Positions 8,908 to 17,588 of a DNA stretch of 64,000 bases are shown piece after piece (the stretch's first letter is position 1; every line of letters begins with the position of its first letter). Location of the stretch: the NCBI RefSeq assembly GCF_029840925.1, contig NZ_JAOCDM010000016.1, positions 1 through 64,000 of the forward strand, read 5' to 3'. Made by a program: the position numbers and the translations under genes. The notes beneath the pieces were generated by a model. That model had not been told where the DNA came from. It made no database searches and worked only from the letters and a program-made list of their open reading frames with translations. This stretch comes from Pseudomonas sp. GD03858 (lineage in GTDB: Bacteria; Pseudomonadota; Gammaproteobacteria; Pseudomonadales; Pseudomonadaceae).

Positions 8908-10236
8908 ATGAACGACACCCTAGATCCGTCTGCGCACACGCTTGCCAGTGCCGTGGCCAAGGTCAAGCGCCATGTCCTGCCGCTGTTCGTCATCATGTTC
9001 ATCGTCAACTACCTGGACCGCGTCAACATCGGCTTCGTCCGCCCGCACCTGGAGAGCGACCTGGGCATCAGCGCGGCGGCCTATGGCTTCGGCGCCGGCC
9101 TGTTCTTCATCGGCTACGCCCTGTTCGAAGTGCCCTCGAACATGCTCCTGCAGCGGGTCGGCGCGCGCCTGTGGCTGACCCGCATCATGTTCACCTGGGG
9201 CCTGGTGGCCACGGCCATGGCCTTCGTGCAGACCGAGACCCAGTTCTACGTGCTGCGCTTTCTGCTCGGGGTGGCCGAAGCCGGGTTCTTCCCCGGTGTG
9301 ATCTACTACTTCACCCGCTGGCTGCCGGCAGCCGAACGCGGCAAGGCCATCGCCATCTTCCTCAGCGGTTCGGCCGTGGCTTCGCTGATCTCCGGCCCCC
9401 TGGCCGGTGCGTTGATGCAGATCCAGGGCATGGGCCTGCACGGCTGGCAGTGGATGCTGTTCATCGAAGGCATGGCTTCGGTGGTGCTGTGTTTCTTCGT
9501 GTTCTTCTGGCTCGATTCCAAGCCCCACGACGCCAAGTGGCTGAGCCGTGCCGAGCAGGATGCGCTGGTGGCGGCGATCGACCAGGAGCAGCGCGAGCGC
9601 GAGACCGGCGGCGCGACCAAGGTATCGGCCTGGCGCCTGCTCAAGGACCGTCAGATCGTGCTGTTCTGCCTGATCTACTTCTGCATCCAGCTGACCATCT
9701 ACGCCGCCACCTTCTGGCTGCCGAGCATCATCAAGCGCATGGGCGAGCTGAGCGACCTGCAGGTCGGCTTCTTCAACTCGATCCCCTGGCTGATCTCGAT
9801 CATCGCCATGTACGCCTTCGCCGCCTGCGCCAGGCGCTGGAGGTTCCAGCAGGCCTGGGTGGCTGCGGCCCTGCTGGTCGCGGCATGCGGCATGTTCATG
9901 TCCACCACTGGCGGCCCGGTGTTCGCCTTCGTCGCGGTGTGCTTCGCCGCCATCGGCTTCAAGGCTGCCTCGTCGCTGTTCTGGCCGATTCCCCAGGGCT
10001 ACCTGGATGCGCGTATCGCGGCGGCGGTGATCGCCTTGGTCAACTCGGTGGGCAACCTCGGCGGCTTCGTCGCGCCCACCACCTTCGGCCTGCTGGAGCA
10101 GCAGACCGGCTCGATCCAGGGCGGCCTGTACGGCCTGGCGGTGACTTCGGTGCTGGCCGCCATCGCCGTGTTCTTCGTGCGCATGCGCCCCAAAGGCGCG
10201 GCGTCCCCTGACTTCAAGGCCGCTTCGGCCAACTGA
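8908..10236 (+). CDS. gudP: MFS transporter, probable glucarate/galactarate permease
   Basis: The 442-residue product is a major facilitator of the anion:cation symporter family, which imports sugar acids and related carboxylates with protons. Twelve hydrophobic segments can be followed, with the family pattern [10 protein letters not shown] after the first helix and the loop segment [14 protein letters not shown] between helices 2 and 3. The ATG at 8908 is preceded by GTGGGAG. The gene ends 16 bases before glucarate dehydratase, so the two form an operon, which is the main reason for proposing glucarate as substrate. The close specificity (glucarate, galactarate) is inference. Confidence 0.85.
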   Translation: MNDTLDPSAHTLASAVAKVKRHVLPLFVIMFIVNYLDRVNIGFVRPHLESDLGISAAAYGFGAGLFFIGYALFEVPSNMLLQRVGARLWLTRIMFTWGLVATAMAFVQTETQFYVLRFLLGVAEAGFFPGVIYYFTRWLPAAERGKAIAIFLSGSAVASLISGPLAGALMQIQGMGLHGWQWMLFIEGMASVVLCFFVFFWLDSKPHDAKWLSRAEQDALVAAIDQEQRERETGGATKVSAWRLLKDRQIVLFCLIYFCIQLTIYAATFWLPSIIKRMGELSDLQVGFFNSIPWLISIIAMYAFAACARRWRFQQAWVAAALLVAACGMFMSTTGGPVFAFVAVCFAAIGFKAASSLFWPIPQGYLDARIAAAVIALVNSVGNLGGFVAPTTFGLLEQQTGSIQGGLYGLAVTSVLAAIAVFFVRMRPKGAASPDFKAASAN

Positions 10237-10252
10237 CCCCGCGAGAGACTCC

Positions 10253-11608
10253 ATGAACATGCAGACAACCCCACAGGCTCACCTCGGCACCCCGGTGGTC
10301 ACGGATTTGCGCGTGATCCCGGTGGCCGGGCACGACAGCATGCTGCTCAACCTCAGCGGCGCCCACGGCCCGTTCTTCACCCGCAATGTCGTGGTGCTGC
10401 TCGACAGCGCCGGCAACACCGGGCTGGGCGAAGTGCCCGGGGGCGAGAAGATCCGCCAGACCCTGGAGGATGCCCGGGCGCTGGTGGTCGGCCAGCCCAT
10501 CGGCCACTACCAGCGGGTGCTCAACGCCATGCGCGAGACCTTCGCCAACCGTGATGCGGGCGGGCGAGGGCTGCAGACCTTCGATCTGCGCATCACCGTG
10601 CACGCGGTCACCGCCATGGAGTCCGCCCTGCTTGATCTGCTCGGCCAGCACCTGGGCGTGCCGATGGCCGCGCTGCTGGGCGAGGGCCAGCAGCGTGAGG
10701 CGGTGAAGATGCTCTGTTACCTGTTCTACATCGGCGATCGCCAGCGCACCGACCTGGCCTATCGCAACGAGGCCAATGCCGACGACGCTTGGCTCCGGCT
10801 GCGCCATGAACAGGCCCTGACGCCGGAAGCGGTGGTGCGCCTGGCCGAAGCCGCCAAGGCCCGTTATGGCTTCAACGACTTCAAGCTCAAGGGTGGTGTA
10901 CTGCGCGGTGAAGAGGAGATGGAGGCGGTCGTCGCCCTGGCCGAGCGCTTCCCTGATGCGCGTATCACCCTTGACCCGAATGGCGCCTGGTCGCTGAAGC
11001 AAGCCATCGCCCTGTGCCGCGACAAGCACCAGGTGCTGGCCTACGCCGAAGACCCTTGCGGTGCCGAGAACGGTTACTCCGGGCGTGAAGTGATGGCCGA
11101 GTTCCGCCGCGCCACCGGGCTGCGCACCGCCACCAACATGATCGCCACCGACTGGCGACAGATGGGCCACGCGATCCAGTCCCAGGCGGTGGACATCCCG
11201 CTGGCCGACCCGCATTTCTGGACCTTGCAGGGCTCGGTGCGGGTGGCGCAGATGTGCCATGACTGGGGCCTGACCTGGGGTTCGCATTCGAACAACCACT
11301 TCGATATCTCCCTGGCCATGTTCACCCAGGTGGCCGCCGCCGCGCCGGGCGAGATCACCGCCATCGACACGCATTGGATCTGGCAGGACGGCCAGCGCCT
11401 GACCCGCGAGCCGCTGCGCATCGTCGAGGGGCATGTGCGCGTGCCCGAGCGGCCGGGGCTGGGCGTCGAACTGGATGAAGACCAGCTGGCCAAGGCCCAT
11501 GAGTGCTATCGCAACATGGGGCTTGGGGCGCGCGATGACAGCGTGGCCATGCAGTATCTGATGCCGGGGTGGACCTTCGACAACAAGCGGCCTTGCCTGG
11601 TGCGCTGA
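10253..11608 (+). CDS. gudD: Glucarate dehydratase
   Basis: The 451-residue enzyme dehydrates D-glucarate (and usually L-idarate) to 5-keto-4-deoxyglucarate, the first step toward 2-oxoglutarate. It belongs to the enolase superfamily: the KLK catalytic motif is at residues 211-213, the magnesium ligands are D241, E266 and N295 (the Asn being characteristic of this subgroup), and the D319/H345 dyad sits in PLADPHFW and GSHSNNHFD. All residues needed for activity are present. It is the second gene of an operon with the transporter and shares the divergent regulator. Confidence 0.95.
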   Translation: MNMQTTPQAHLGTPVVTDLRVIPVAGHDSMLLNLSGAHGPFFTRNVVVLLDSAGNTGLGEVPGGEKIRQTLEDARALVVGQPIGHYQRVLNAMRETFANRDAGGRGLQTFDLRITVHAVTAMESALLDLLGQHLGVPMAALLGEGQQREAVKMLCYLFYIGDRQRTDLAYRNEANADDAWLRLRHEQALTPEAVVRLAEAAKARYGFNDFKLKGGVLRGEEEMEAVVALAERFPDARITLDPNGAWSLKQAIALCRDKHQVLAYAEDPCGAENGYSGREVMAEFRRATGLRTATNMIATDWRQMGHAIQSQAVDIPLADPHFWTLQGSVRVAQMCHDWGLTWGSHSNNHFDISLAMFTQVAAAAPGEITAIDTHWIWQDGQRLTREPLRIVEGHVRVPERPGLGVELDEDQLAKAHECYRNMGLGARDDSVAMQYLMPGWTFDNKRPCLVR

Positions 11609-11626
11609 GGCAGAGCTGCGCCGGCC

Positions 11627-11706
11627 TCTTCGCGGGCAAGCCCGCTCCCACAGAGAACAGGGGCTGGTTCCAGCACCTGTGGGAACGGGCTTGCCCGCGA
11701 AAGGGC
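11627..11706. repeat. Inverted REP pair
   Basis: TTCGCGGGCAAGCCCGCTCC and its inverted counterpart GGAACGGGCTTGCCCGCGAA are separated by about 35 bases that are themselves partly self-complementary (CTGGTTCCAG). The pair lies downstream of glucarate dehydratase. Confidence 0.85.
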
Positions 11707-11779
11707 CGGTACAGTCCCGGCAACTTTTCCCGCTGCCACTGGCCTATGGCCTGGCGTAGGCAGACGCCCGTGCAGCATC

Positions 11780-11802
11780 GCCCCGGTTCGCCGGGGCTTT
11801 TT
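11780..11802 (+). terminator. Rho-independent terminator after gudD
   Basis: A 7-bp GC stem GCCCCGG/CCGGGGC with a TTCG tetraloop is followed by five T residues. It ends transcription from the glucarate operon before the convergent acetyltransferase-peptidase gene. Confidence 0.85.
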
Positions 11803-11805
11803 CGT

Positions 11806-12912
11806 TTACGCCGCCATTGCGTCCCGCGCATGCACCACCACCGCCGCCCGCAGCTTGCGACCACCGAACAGGCTCATGCGCTGGAACTCCTGGTGGCTGA
11901 CCGGCAGGTGCTGGCAGTCCAGGGCCTGGCGATGGCGACCGTGGTCGATGTCAGGATCGTGCAGATACACGAAGTCGTCATCACAGGCGGTGACCAGTAC
12001 CCAGTGCGGCGCCTTGCTCCCGGTCAGCCGGTAGTTGCTGATCAGTACCAGCGCCAGGCCGCCTTCGGCCAGTACCCGAGGCAGGTCGGGCGCCGGCCGG
12101 GCGATCGTCACGTCACTGCCGTGCAGCTCGGCGCAGAAGTCCTCGTGGACCAGGCGCATCACCTCCTTCTTCGCCGGCTGGCGCACGCCATCGAGAAACA
12201 GCGGCCCTTCGGTGTTGACCTGCAGGCGTACACGAAAACCCCGGCGCCAGGCGGCCAGTGCCAGCCCGTGCGGGCTGCAGCCGCCGTGGCCGGAGGTCAT
12301 GAACACCGTGGTCGCCTCGCGCCACAGGCGCAGTTCCTCGTGGCGCGTGGGCTGGCGCTGCGGTTGCAGGGCCGCCATGGCCATCAACAGACAGGCCGGG
12401 CCGCAGGTGAAATCGGTGGTCTGGGCGTAGTAGGGGACCGGGCGCGACTCGACGGTCGGGCGCTGGAGGATGCGCTTCTCGTAGCGCAGGGCGCTGGCGT
12501 GGTCTTCGTAGTAGTCGTCCACCAGCGCGAAGCGCCGGTAGCCGTGGCGTTCGTACAGGGCGATGGCTGATGGGTTGTCGATGCGCACTTCCAGGCGCAG
12601 GTAGGCGCGCTCGTGCTCCAGCGCGCAACGTTCGGCCTGTTCGAGCAGGCGGGCGCCCAGCCCCTGGCCGCGCGCGGCTTCGGCAATGGCAATGGAATAC
12701 AGCCGTGCCAGCGAGGTGCCGCGATGAAACAGCAACAGCGCGTAGCCCATCAGCTGGCCATCGCGCTGGGCCACCAGCAGGCTGGCATTGGCATGGGACA
12801 GCATCCAGCGGAAGCTGCGTGGGGTGAGCCGGTCCAGGGCGAAGCACTGGTTCTCCAGCGCCAGCAGGTCCGGCAGGTCATCAACGGTTGCCAGGCGAAA
12901 TTCGATATGCAT
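11806..12912 (-). CDS. GNAT acetyltransferase / C39-like cysteine peptidase fusion
   Basis: The 368-residue product joins two domains. Residues 1-150 are a GNAT domain, with the acetyl-CoA loop EAARGQGLGARLL and the RIDNPSAIALYERHGY motif that resembles RimI-type enzymes. Residues 155-365 are a papain-fold C39-like peptidase: the oxyanion glutamine in YYAQ (Q164), the nucleophile in DFTCGPA (C170), the histidine in APHWVLV (H303) and the aspartate in HDPD (D319) are all present. The start is the ATG giving MHIEFRLATV. It is divergent, with 92 bases between starts, from an RLAN/RimK-type ATP-grasp gene. Published comparative genomics of ATP-grasp amidoligases notes this association of a GNAT-peptidase with RLAN proteins, suggesting that one makes and the other trims or acetylates a peptide-like product. 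The substrate is unknown. Confidence 0.85.
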   Translation of the reverse strand: MHIEFRLATVDDLPDLLALENQCFALDRLTPRSFRWMLSHANASLLVAQRDGQLMGYALLLFHRGTSLARLYSIAIAEAARGQGLGARLLEQAERCALEHERAYLRLEVRIDNPSAIALYERHGYRRFALVDDYYEDHASALRYEKRILQRPTVESRPVPYYAQTTDFTCGPACLLMAMAALQPQRQPTRHEELRLWREATTVFMTSGHGGCSPHGLALAAWRRGFRVRLQVNTEGPLFLDGVRQPAKKEVMRLVHEDFCAELHGSDVTIARPAPDLPRVLAEGGLALVLISNYRLTGSKAPHWVLVTACDDDFVYLHDPDIDHGRHRQALDCQHLPVSHQEFQRMSLFGGRKLRAAVVVHARDAMAA

Positions 12913-13004
12913 AGAGCCGCCGTAAAAGTTGCGTAATGAAACGGGACATTCGAAAAACTTCGTGCTTAATAGAAGCAGTGTGTACCCAACACAGGGCTTC
13001 AAAA

Positions 13005-14591
13005 ATGTCTTCGTTTCAGGAACCCTTGCCTGGTTGGACCAGGGAAAGTTCAAACCAATCCGCAACTGGTGTTATTTATCCACTGCCGCTGGACAGCAAG
13101 TCAAGCCAGTTGGTGATTATCGTGGAACGCCGTGATGACTGGGCTTCGTACCTCCCGAGCGAGGATGTCGTGACGGCTCAGGAATATCTGGAACAGCCGC
13201 GCGAAGCGGAAAGTGGCAAACGCGTTCAAGTCATAAACTTATGTCGTAATTATAAGTACCTAGGCCATGGTTATTATTGTTCGCTGTTGGCCGAGGCGCG
13301 CGGGCATAAAGTTATTCCGTCGGTAAGAAGTATCAGTGAGTTGACCCGCAAGTCGCTGTATGGATTGGCCCTCGACGACATGACCAGTCGCCTGGAGAGT
13401 GCCCTGGCCAATCACCCCTATGGCGAAACCGAAGGCTTCACCCTGACCCTGTATTTCGGCCGTACCGACCTGGAACCGCTGCAGGATATCGCCCGCCAGC
13501 TGTTCGAAAGTTTCCCGTGTCCGATCCTGCTGGTGGAGTTTCGCAAGAGCAGCACCTGGCATATCGCCGGGGTCAAGGCCGGCGCGCTGCACAAGCTGCG
13601 CGAAGACCAGCAGGACCAGTTCGCCAATGCGCTCGACGGTTTCAGCCGCAGAATCTGGCGCCAGCCGCGTTCACGTCGCGTGGCGCGCTATGACCTGGCG
13701 ATCCTCCACGACCCCGACGAAGCATTGCCGCCGTCCAACCCCGAGGCGCTCGAGCGCTTCGTGCGTGCCGGGCATCAGCTGGGCATCGACGTCGAGCTGA
13801 TCGGCAAGAAGGACTACGCGCGCCTGGCCGAGTACGACGCACTGTTGATCCGCGAGACCACCAGCGTCGACAACCACACCTACCGCTTCGCCAAGAAGGC
13901 CGAGAGCGAAGGGCTGGTGGTGATGGACGACCCGGCGTCGATCCTGCGTTGCACCAACAAGGTCTACCTGACCGACCTGCTGCGCAGCCATCGCCTGGCC
14001 ATGCCGGCCAGCGAGATCCTCTACCGCGACAACCCCCAGGCCCTGGAAGGGATCGGCGAGCGCCTGGGCTTCCCGCTGGTGCTGAAGATTCCCGACGGCT
14101 GCTTCTCCCGCGGCGTGATCAAGGTCAAGGACCCCGCCGAACTCCAGGCCGCCACCGCCGAACTGTTCGAGCATTCGGTGCTGCTGCTGGCCCAGGAATA
14201 CCTCTACACCGAGTACGACTGGCGCATCGGCGTGCTCAACCGCAAGCCGATCTTCGCCTGCCAGTACTTCATGTCCAAAGGGCACTGGCAGATCTTCAAC
14301 CACCAGGCCCAGCGTGACGAGGTCAACGGCGAATGCCGCACCCTGGCCGTGCACGAGGCACCGCGCGCGGTGGTGGAGCTGGCGGTAAAGGCCGCCAACC
14401 TGATTGGCGACGGGCTGTATGGCGTGGACCTCAAGCAGGTGGGCGACCGGGTGGTGGTGATCGAGGTCAACGACAACCCCAACCTCGACGCCGGCATCGA
14501 GGATGCCTATCTGCACGACGACCTCTACACCCTGGTGCTGGAGGAATTCATCCGCCGCCTGGAGCAGAAGCGCCGGGGGCAAGCCTGGTAA
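13005..14591 (+). CDS. RimK-like ATP-grasp ligase with RLAN N-terminal domain
   Basis: The 528-residue product is a predicted amide-bond-forming ligase. Residues about 35-215 form the RLAN (RimK-like ATP-grasp N-terminal) region, with the distinctive NLCRNYKYLGHGYYCSL. Residues about 225-520 are a RimK-type ATP-grasp: LVLKIPDG and the flexible SRGVIKVK segment bind ATP, and EVNDNPNLDAG carries the magnesium ligands. RimK adds glutamate residues to ribosomal protein S6; here the acceptor and the amino acid are unknown. The start is the ATG giving MSSFQEPLPG. The gene is followed within 12 bases by a CorA-like transporter and is divergent from the GNAT-peptidase fusion. Confidence 0.88.
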   Translation: MSSFQEPLPGWTRESSNQSATGVIYPLPLDSKSSQLVIIVERRDDWASYLPSEDVVTAQEYLEQPREAESGKRVQVINLCRNYKYLGHGYYCSLLAEARGHKVIPSVRSISELTRKSLYGLALDDMTSRLESALANHPYGETEGFTLTLYFGRTDLEPLQDIARQLFESFPCPILLVEFRKSSTWHIAGVKAGALHKLREDQQDQFANALDGFSRRIWRQPRSRRVARYDLAILHDPDEALPPSNPEALERFVRAGHQLGIDVELIGKKDYARLAEYDALLIRETTSVDNHTYRFAKKAESEGLVVMDDPASILRCTNKVYLTDLLRSHRLAMPASEILYRDNPQALEGIGERLGFPLVLKIPDGCFSRGVIKVKDPAELQAATAELFEHSVLLLAQEYLYTEYDWRIGVLNRKPIFACQYFMSKGHWQIFNHQAQRDEVNGECRTLAVHEAPRAVVELAVKAANLIGDGLYGVDLKQVGDRVVVIEVNDNPNLDAGIEDAYLHDDLYTLVLEEFIRRLEQKRRGQAW

Positions 14592-14603
14592 CGAGGTGCT
14601 GGC

Positions 14604-15644
14604 ATGATCGAAAGCTACAGCCTGGCCCATGGCCAGTTGCGCAAGCGCGAAGGGCTCGATTGCGAGGTGCTGCTGTTCGTCGAACCGGACAGTGCCGAGC
14701 GTGAACTGCTGCAGGCCTGGTTCCATCTGGACGCCCATGCCTTGGCGTCGGCGCTGGACCCGGACGAGGTGTCGCGGATCGAGCTGCACCGCGACGGTCT
14801 GTTCCTGATCTGGAAGCGCCCGGAGAGCTATACCGGAGGCGACAGCTTCGCCTTCCAGGTGTCGTCGTTCGGCATGCTGATGGTCGACGGCCACCTGGTG
14901 CTGATCGCCCCGGACGCCTCCCTGCTCGATGGCCTCGGGCAACGCCATGCGCTGCACGACCCGATGGATGTCCTGCTGGCCATCCTGCTGGACAACCTGC
15001 ACCACTACCTGGGGCACCTGAAGGTGATCAAGATGGTCGCCCGCGAACTGCAGCAGCGCTTCGAGCAGTCGCTGGAAAACCACCACCTGATGCAGATGTT
15101 CAACCTCAGCGAGAGCCTGATCCACTACATCAACGCCATCCACAGCAATGGCGCGGTGCTCTCGCGGCTGCGCGCCCATGGCGAGAAGCGCCATTTCAAT
15201 CCCGAGGTGCTGGCGCTGATCGACGACCTGGTCATCGAGAATACCCAGTGCCACAAGCAGGCCGAGATCTACTCGACGGTGTTCGCCGGACTCATGGACG
15301 CCCGTGGCAACCTGGCCAACAACGCGATGAACGAAACCCTGCGCAAGCTCACCCTGATCAACGTGGTGTTCCTGCCGCTGAACCTGATCGCCAGCATTGG
15401 CGGCATGTCCGAATTCAGCATGATGACCGCAGGCGTGCCATGGTGGCTGGCTTATGCGCTGCTGGTGCTGGCGATGATGCTGCTGGGCGTATTGATGGTG
15501 CTGGCGCTCAAGCGCCTGGCACGATCGGGAAAACATCGCGGTCCTGTGGGAGCGGGTTCACCCGCGAATGCGTTGGAGAATCCACAGGCCCTTTCGCGGG
15601 TAAACCCGCTCCCACAGGCACCAGCGTTTCACCCTAACCCGTAG
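14604..15644 (+). CDS. CorA/ZntB-like divalent cation transporter
   Basis: The 346-residue product is a CorA-superfamily channel with a large cytoplasmic N-terminal domain and two C-terminal membrane helices at about residues 255-275 and 285-307. The signature loop, usually GMN, reads GGMSEF here, as in several ZntB-like members, so specificity may be for zinc or another metal rather than magnesium. The start codon follows the ATP-grasp gene by 12 bases, so it is cotranscribed. The last ~34 residues, from about residue 313, are encoded by an inverted REP pair and are very unlikely to be conserved, which suggests that the original stop codon was lost by REP insertion. Confidence 0.85.
   Translation: MIESYSLAHGQLRKREGLDCEVLLFVEPDSAERELLQAWFHLDAHALASALDPDEVSRIELHRDGLFLIWKRPESYTGGDSFAFQVSSFGMLMVDGHLVLIAPDASLLDGLGQRHALHDPMDVLLAILLDNLHHYLGHLKVIKMVARELQQRFEQSLENHHLMQMFNLSESLIHYINAIHSNGAVLSRLRAHGEKRHFNPEVLALIDDLVIENTQCHKQAEIYSTVFAGLMDARGNLANNAMNETLRKLTLINVVFLPLNLIASIGGMSEFSMMTAGVPWWLAYALLVLAMMLLGVLMVLALKRLARSGKHRGPVGAGSPANALENPQALSRVNPLPQAPAFHPNP
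15541..15621. repeat. Inverted REP pair inside the transporter reading frame
   Basis: CTGTGGGAGCGGGTTCACCC and GGGTAAACCCGCTCCCACAG form an inverted pair, both bearing the rarer GGGTTNACCC centre. Unlike the other copies in this window it lies within an open frame, at the 3' end of the CorA-like gene. Confidence 0.85.
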
Positions 15645-15708
15645 GTGCCAACCATGCTGGCGAAGCCCTGCATAGCCGGCCAGTTTCGATCGTTAATCCG
15701 CAGAGCCC

Positions 15709-15804
15709 ATGAGCAACCTGCAGATCGGCCTGATGATCGTCACCGCGATCGTGGTTTTCGCCGTGCTGAACTTCTACCGGGACCACCTGCGTGACCGCGA
15801 CTGA
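15709..15804 (+). CDS. Candidate 31-residue single-helix membrane peptide
   Basis: A short frame starts with ATG and encodes 31 residues: MSNLQIGL, a continuous hydrophobic helix from about residue 6 to 22, then a charged tail FYRDHLRDRD. The profile (short polar N-terminus, one helix, charged cytoplasmic tail) is that of bacterial small membrane proteins. No strong ribosome binding site is visible, only GCAGAG before the ATG. It sits in the 423-base gap between the CorA-like transporter and the GABA permease. The rest of that gap holds the REP pair and the permease leader. I do not recognise a family. Confidence 0.4.
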   Translation: MSNLQIGLMIVTAIVVFAVLNFYRDHLRDRD

Positions 15805-16067
15805 CGCTCTCAGGCATGCCGAGGGGCTTGACTGGCGTGGATAGGCACGCAGTGTCGTGATCGAACACTTACCTGGCGTTCCCGAGCATTTTGCTGGCGC
15901 CGCGCCCGGCTTAAAGTGAAGCCCGCATCCCCATGGTGCGTTGCCCCAGGCGCGTGAGAAGGCCGATAACAGAGCGTGCGCAACGTACTCCGCCCTTTGC
16001 CGAGGAGACCGTTTTCGCCTACGCCTGCCCGTCCCTTCCTTGTGTCAGCAAAAAGAGAACAACATCA

Positions 16068-17459
16068 ATGAACACCGTGGGAACTGATGGCAACCTTGCT
16101 CAAGGTTTCAAGCCTCGTCACGTAACGATGCTGTCCATCGCCGGCATCATCGGCGCGGGACTGTTCGTCGGCTCCGGGCACGCCATCGCGGCGGCCGGGC
16201 CGGCCACCATCCTCTCCTATTTCGTGGCCGGTACCCTGGTGGTGCTGGTCATGCGCATGCTCGGCGAAATGGCCGTGGCCCATCCCGACACCGGTTCGTT
16301 CTCCACCTACGCCGACCAGGCCATCGGCCGCTGGGCCGGCTACACCATCGGCTGGCTGTACTGGTGGTTCTGGGTGCTGGTGATCCCCATCGAGGCACTG
16401 GCCGCGGGCCATGTGCTCAATGCCTGGTTCCCCCAGGTGGACAGCTGGATCTTCGCCCTGGCCTCGGTGCTGCTGCTGGCCTGCACCAACCTGTTCAGCG
16501 TGGCCAAGTACGGCGAGTTCGAGTTCTGGTTCGCGATTCTCAAGGTCACCGCCATCCTCGGCTTCATCGGCCTGGGCGTTGCCGCGTTGCTGGGCTGGCT
16601 GCCCGAGCGCGAAGTCAGCGGCCTGAGCAGCTTGATCGACGAGCACGGCGGCTTCGCGCCCAAGGGCTGGTCGGCGGTGGTCGGCGCCTTCATCACCGTG
16701 ATGTTCAGCTTCATCGGCACCGAGGCGGTGACCATCGCCGCCTCCGAGTCCAGCGACCCGGCGCGCAACATCGCCAAGGCCACCCGCTCGGTGATCTGGC
16801 GCATCAGCACCTTTTATATTCTGTCGATCTTCGTGATCATCTCGGTGGTGCCGTGGAACGACCCGCAACTGGCGGTGGTGGGCTCCTACCAGCGCGCCCT
16901 GGAGATCATGAACATTCCCAACGCCGCGCTGATGGTCGACTTCGTGGTGCTGATCGCCGTGACCAGCTGCATGAACTCGTCGATCTACATCGCCTCGCGG
17001 ATGATGTATTCGCTGGCCAAGCGCGGCGATGCCCCGGCCCTGCTGAAGAACACCTCCAAGGTCGGCGTGCCGCGCGCGGCGGTGTTCGGCAGCACCTTGA
17101 TCGGCGCGGCCATCGCCATCCTCAACTACTTCGCGCCCAAGGGCGTGTTCGAGTTTCTGCTGGCCAGCTCCGGCGCCATCGCGCTGCTGGTGTACCTGGT
17201 GATCGCCATATCGCAGCTGCGCATGCGCGCCCGCCTGGAGCGCGAGAACGCCAACTTGAAGTTCCGCATGTGGCTGTTCCCCTGGCTGACCTGGGCGGTG
17301 ATCCTGTTCATCTCCGGCGCCCTGGGCGTGATGATGTTCACCGAGGAACACCGCGCCGAAGTGACCGCGACACTGAGCCTGGCGATCGTGATTTCGTTCC
17401 TGGGCATCGTCACCACGCGCGGGCATGGGCGGGTGGTGGGAGCAAGGTCGATGGGCTGA
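16068..17459 (+). CDS. gabP: GABA permease (APC family amino acid transporter)
   Basis: The 463-residue product is an amino acid/polyamine/organocation superfamily permease very similar to E. coli GabP, sharing segments such as RHVTMLSIAGIIGAGLFVGS, PDTGSFSTYAD and WAGYTIGWLYWWFWVLVIP. About twelve membrane helices are present. It imports 4-aminobutyrate with protons into the cytoplasm. The ATG giving MNTVGTDGNL is chosen; the open frame extends upstream without similarity. A strong terminator follows the stop codon, so it is monocistronic. Confidence 0.88.
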   Translation: MNTVGTDGNLAQGFKPRHVTMLSIAGIIGAGLFVGSGHAIAAAGPATILSYFVAGTLVVLVMRMLGEMAVAHPDTGSFSTYADQAIGRWAGYTIGWLYWWFWVLVIPIEALAAGHVLNAWFPQVDSWIFALASVLLLACTNLFSVAKYGEFEFWFAILKVTAILGFIGLGVAALLGWLPEREVSGLSSLIDEHGGFAPKGWSAVVGAFITVMFSFIGTEAVTIAASESSDPARNIAKATRSVIWRISTFYILSIFVIISVVPWNDPQLAVVGSYQRALEIMNIPNAALMVDFVVLIAVTSCMNSSIYIASRMMYSLAKRGDAPALLKNTSKVGVPRAAVFGSTLIGAAIAILNYFAPKGVFEFLLASSGAIALLVYLVIAISQLRMRARLERENANLKFRMWLFPWLTWAVILFISGALGVMMFTEEHRAEVTATLSLAIVISFLGIVTTRGHGRVVGARSMG

Positions 17460-17476
17460 TGGCTTTGCCGGGGACG

Positions 17477-17503
17477 AGAGGGCGCCACAGGGCGCCCTCT
17501 TTG
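17477..17503 (+). terminator. Rho-independent terminator after gabP
   Basis: A 10-bp stem AGAGGGCGCC/GGCGCCCTCT with loop ACAG is followed by a short T-rich run. Confidence 0.85.
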
Positions 17504-17588
17504 CGTTTTGCAACAGTTACGTTGTCAGCCAATGTGATGAATGCCCATAGACTCTTGCGCTCATCGATCATCGCCAGGGAGTCGTCGC

